From the NCBI GenBank assembly GCA_937919165.1, contig CALFPO010000059.1, forward strand, positions 1 through 5,900: a stretch of DNA of 5,900 nt. The letters run 5' to 3'. Shown piece after piece: positions 5,871 through 5,900 of this stretch. A program made the position numbers and the translations under genes. Source of the stretch: an uncultured Bacillota bacterium. GTDB lineage: Bacteria > Bacillota_I > Bacilli_A > Erysipelotrichales > Erysipelotrichaceae. Every line of letters starts with the position of its first letter. Positions within the stretch are counted from its first letter, which is position 1. The notes below the pieces were generated by a model. The model searched no databases, had not been told where the DNA came from, and saw only the letters and a list, made by a program, of their open reading frames with translations.

Positions 5871-5889
5871 AATTAAAAAATCTACTTTT
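5860..5889 (+). terminator. Terminator-like hairpin inside the right IS end
   Basis: AAAAGTAGA (5860-5868) pairs with TCTACTTTT (5881-5889) in a nine-base stem with a 12-base loop, followed by TCTTTTAT. It could end transcripts from the regulator-RidA unit, and being symmetric it could also act leftward. The stem is AT-rich and the loop large, so it is weak. Because it overlaps the IS terminal repeat, its main role may belong to the element, shielding its transposase gene from outside transcription. Confidence 0.45.
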
Positions 5890-5900
5890 TCTTTTATCAT

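Larger units (their letters stand above)
5846..5900 (+). mobile_element. Inner end of an IS3-type insertion sequence extending right
   Basis: Beginning with TG at 5846, this stretch reads as the start of an insertion sequence that continues beyond the window. TGAACTAGT (5846-5854), nine bases, then GTAGACA (5864-5870) repeats the left-edge signal in inverted orientation. The sequence after 5870 is AT-rich and non-coding, like the leader before the first transposase gene of IS3-group elements. If so, the transposase runs rightward and the two elements are in the same orientation. No transposase codons are visible. Confidence 0.6.

Noticed and set aside
1..5900. CRISPR arrays, tRNA or rRNA genes and large tandem repeats
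   Set aside because: None were seen by reading; the alanine-rich GCA runs near 3745-3770 are ordinary coding sequence.

Overview
The window reads as a small accessory carbohydrate-use locus of a low-to-moderate GC Firmicute. The evidence is strong AGGAGG-type ribosome sites, a lipoprotein-type solute-binding protein (so a monoderm envelope), a cre-like site of the CcpA type and a CcpA/IclR style of control. Some features feel like Erysipelotrichia, but nothing here fixes the family.

Layout. Two transcription units diverge from a 201-bp control region (4461-4661). Leftward (minus strand) run a sugar-type solute-binding lipoprotein (3471-4460), an RbsC-type permease (2427-3401), a double-domain RbsA/MglA-type ATPase (878-2395) and a short-chain dehydrogenase/reductase (93-845). 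Rightward (plus strand) run an IclR-family regulator (4662-5429) and, two bases after its stop, a RidA/YjgF-family protein (5432-5827). Three starts are placed downstream of the longest possible reading frame because the Shine-Dalgarno sequence lies between the two candidate starts: dehydrogenase ATG at 845, permease ATG at 3401, RidA ATG at 5432.

Control structures. The divergent region holds a 19-bp perfect palindrome (4632-4650) just before the regulator gene, a cre-like site (4500-4513) on the transporter side and a small hairpin (4563-4587) that repeats the palindrome's ATTTCAT core. Inside the leftward operon are two perfect stem-loops: 15-bp arms between binding protein and permease (3419-3451), and 13-bp arms over the end of the ATPase gene and the leader of the dehydrogenase gene (864-894). 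They could set unequal expression of the cistrons.

Boundaries. The most notable structural signal is that the outermost bases on each side look like ends of IS3-type insertion sequences. TGAACTAGT, nine bases, GTAGACA occurs on the minus strand at 55-31 and on the plus strand at 5846-5870, with the element bodies pointing out of the window on both sides. The whole cluster therefore appears to lie between two IS ends, as in a composite-transposon-like or IS-bounded island.

How the genes may work together. The lipoprotein, permease and ATPase form a complete importer of the carbohydrate uptake 2 class, probably induced by the IclR protein and damped by catabolite repression. The dehydrogenase would oxidise or reduce the imported sugar, polyol or a derivative. 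The RidA-family protein may clear a reactive imine/enamine or carry out a related hydrolysis. No kinase, aldolase or isomerase is visible, so the substrate cannot be named from this window.
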